Shown here: piece by piece, positions 5,732 to 6,090 of the stretch
Position numbering within the stretch: position 1 is the stretch's first letter
Layout of the letters: every line of letters begins with the position of its first letter
Assembly (NCBI GenBank): GCA_029821455.1
Contig: JALGTI010000194.1
Span: 1 to 6,090, forward strand
Reading direction: 5' to 3'
DNA length: 6,090 nucleotides
Source: Candidatus Zipacnadia bacterium
Lineage (GTDB): Bacteria > Armatimonadota > Zipacnadia > Zipacnadales > Zipacnadaceae
Notes under the pieces: model-generated
What the model was told of the DNA's origin: nothing
Database searches by the model: none
Seen by the model: only the letters and a program-made list of their open reading frames with translations
Position numbers and translations under genes: made by a program

Positions 5732-5993
5732 GTCTCTGATGGAGAATATCCATCAGGGCTTTTCTCAGCAACTGGTTGCACTGCCTATCAAAACCGGGCG
5801 AAGAAGGGAGGCTATCTCGCTAACGCCAGATTGGCAGTAAGGTCAGCAGCCAGTAAGTCATACACTGTTGGCAGCACGGCGACGCGGACAGGAAACGCAG
5901 GACACTGGAACCACTCGCTACTTAGCTGCTTCGGCGTATGAGTGAAGTGCTGCTCTGCAGCAACTTCCTGAGAGATTATGCGAGAGAATAAAT
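5732..5993 (+). promoter_or_regulatory. Structured 5' leader of about 260 nt before the exported-protein gene
   Basis: Between the predicted transcript start and ATG 5994 several stems can be drawn. Stem 1 (5734-5758) pairs CTCTGATGGA with TCCATCAGGG around GAATA, at the very 5' end. Stem 2 pairs CTGGTT (5772-5777) with AACCGG (5792-5797). Stem 3 pairs CACTC (5912-5916) with GAGTG (5940-5944) and encloses a C-UUCG-G tetraloop at 5929-5934. Stem 4 (5944-5967) is GAAGTGCTGC / GCAGC-A-ACTTC with a single bulge. The repeats CAGTAAG (5835, 5851) and TTGGCAG (5831, 5868) also occur. No known riboswitch core was recognised. It could stabilise the mRNA, regulate translation or encode a small RNA. Confidence 0.5.
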
Positions 5994-6090
5994 ATGACCA
6001 AGTATATCGTAACTGCCTGTTTGATCGTGCTTCTGGCAGTTCCGGCGCTTGCCCAGGTAAATCCCGCACAGACCGTCCCGTTCGACCACT
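5994..6090 (+). CDS. Exported protein, N-terminus only; probably an S-layer homology domain protein
   Basis: ATG at 5994 opens a frame to the window edge (32 full codons). It starts MTKYIVTACLIVLLAVPALA, a clean Sec signal peptide with a Lys near the N-terminus, a hydrophobic core and cleavage after A-L-A (residue 20). The mature start QVNPAQTVPFDH resembles the opening of surface proteins whose first domain is an S-layer homology (SLH) domain, where a Trp often follows as in DHWAYDAV. That next residue begins with T at 6090 but is cut off. The ribosome site is weak: GAGAG lies about 8-12 nt before the ATG. An ATG at 5978 is in another frame. The protein would act at the cell surface. Export is secure; the SLH assignment is inference from a dozen residues. 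Confidence 0.72.
   Translation, partial: MTKYIVTACLIVLLAVPALAQVNPAQTVPFDH

Noticed and set aside
5624..5941. Open plus-strand frame of 105 codons in the divergent region
   Set aside because: It starts before and runs through the strong promoter at 5697-5725, with a cysteine- and serine-rich translation and no domain.
5732..5993. Known riboswitch (cyclic di-GMP, cobalamin, TPP, SAM, THF, glycine)
   Set aside because: The conserved core strings of these classes were looked for by eye and not found.

Overview
The window looks like chromosomal DNA of a moderately GC-rich, carbohydrate-degrading bacterium. No phage, insertion sequence, CRISPR, rRNA or tRNA signal was seen. Two Gfo/Idh/MocA oxidoreductases, a sugar isomerase-like TIM barrel, clear Shine-Dalgarno sites and sigma70-type promoters are visible. 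At the right edge is the first part of an exported protein whose mature N-terminus resembles proteins with S-layer homology domains. Together these would suit Armatimonadota, or a comparable lineage such as Chloroflexota or Planctomycetota. This placement is inference from gene style, not a taxonomic call.

Layout. At 1-345 (+) is the C-terminal part of a short-chain dehydrogenase/reductase. It converges on a minus-strand block that ends at 422. In transcription order (right to left) the block holds: a sugar phosphate isomerase/epimerase-like protein (5205-4360), a DJ-1/PfpI-family protein (4290-3715), a long Gfo/Idh/MocA oxidoreductase (3692-2481), a 177-nt gap, a second Gfo/Idh/MocA oxidoreductase (2303-1305), and a Tat-exported metallophosphoesterase (1288-422) broken by two opposite single-base frameshifts. 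A promoter, TTGACA-N17-TACACT, lies 82 nt upstream of the first gene. To the right is a long divergent intergenic region (5206-5993). It carries a second strong promoter (TTGCAT-N17-TATAAT with an extended -10) that drives a ~260-nt structured leader ahead of the exported protein, which starts at 5994 and runs off the window.

How the genes may work together. The Gfo/Idh enzymes would oxidise a sugar, polyol or glycoside with NAD(P). The TIM-barrel protein has the metal ligands of xylose-isomerase-like isomerases, epimerases and keto-glycoside lyases. The PfpI-like protein may deal with reactive carbonyls or play an unknown role. This set is consistent with a small catabolic operon that works through oxidised (keto) sugars, but the substrate cannot be read from the sequence. 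Related ACAAG/CTTGT motifs at the operon promoter and in the internal gap suggest one shared regulator.
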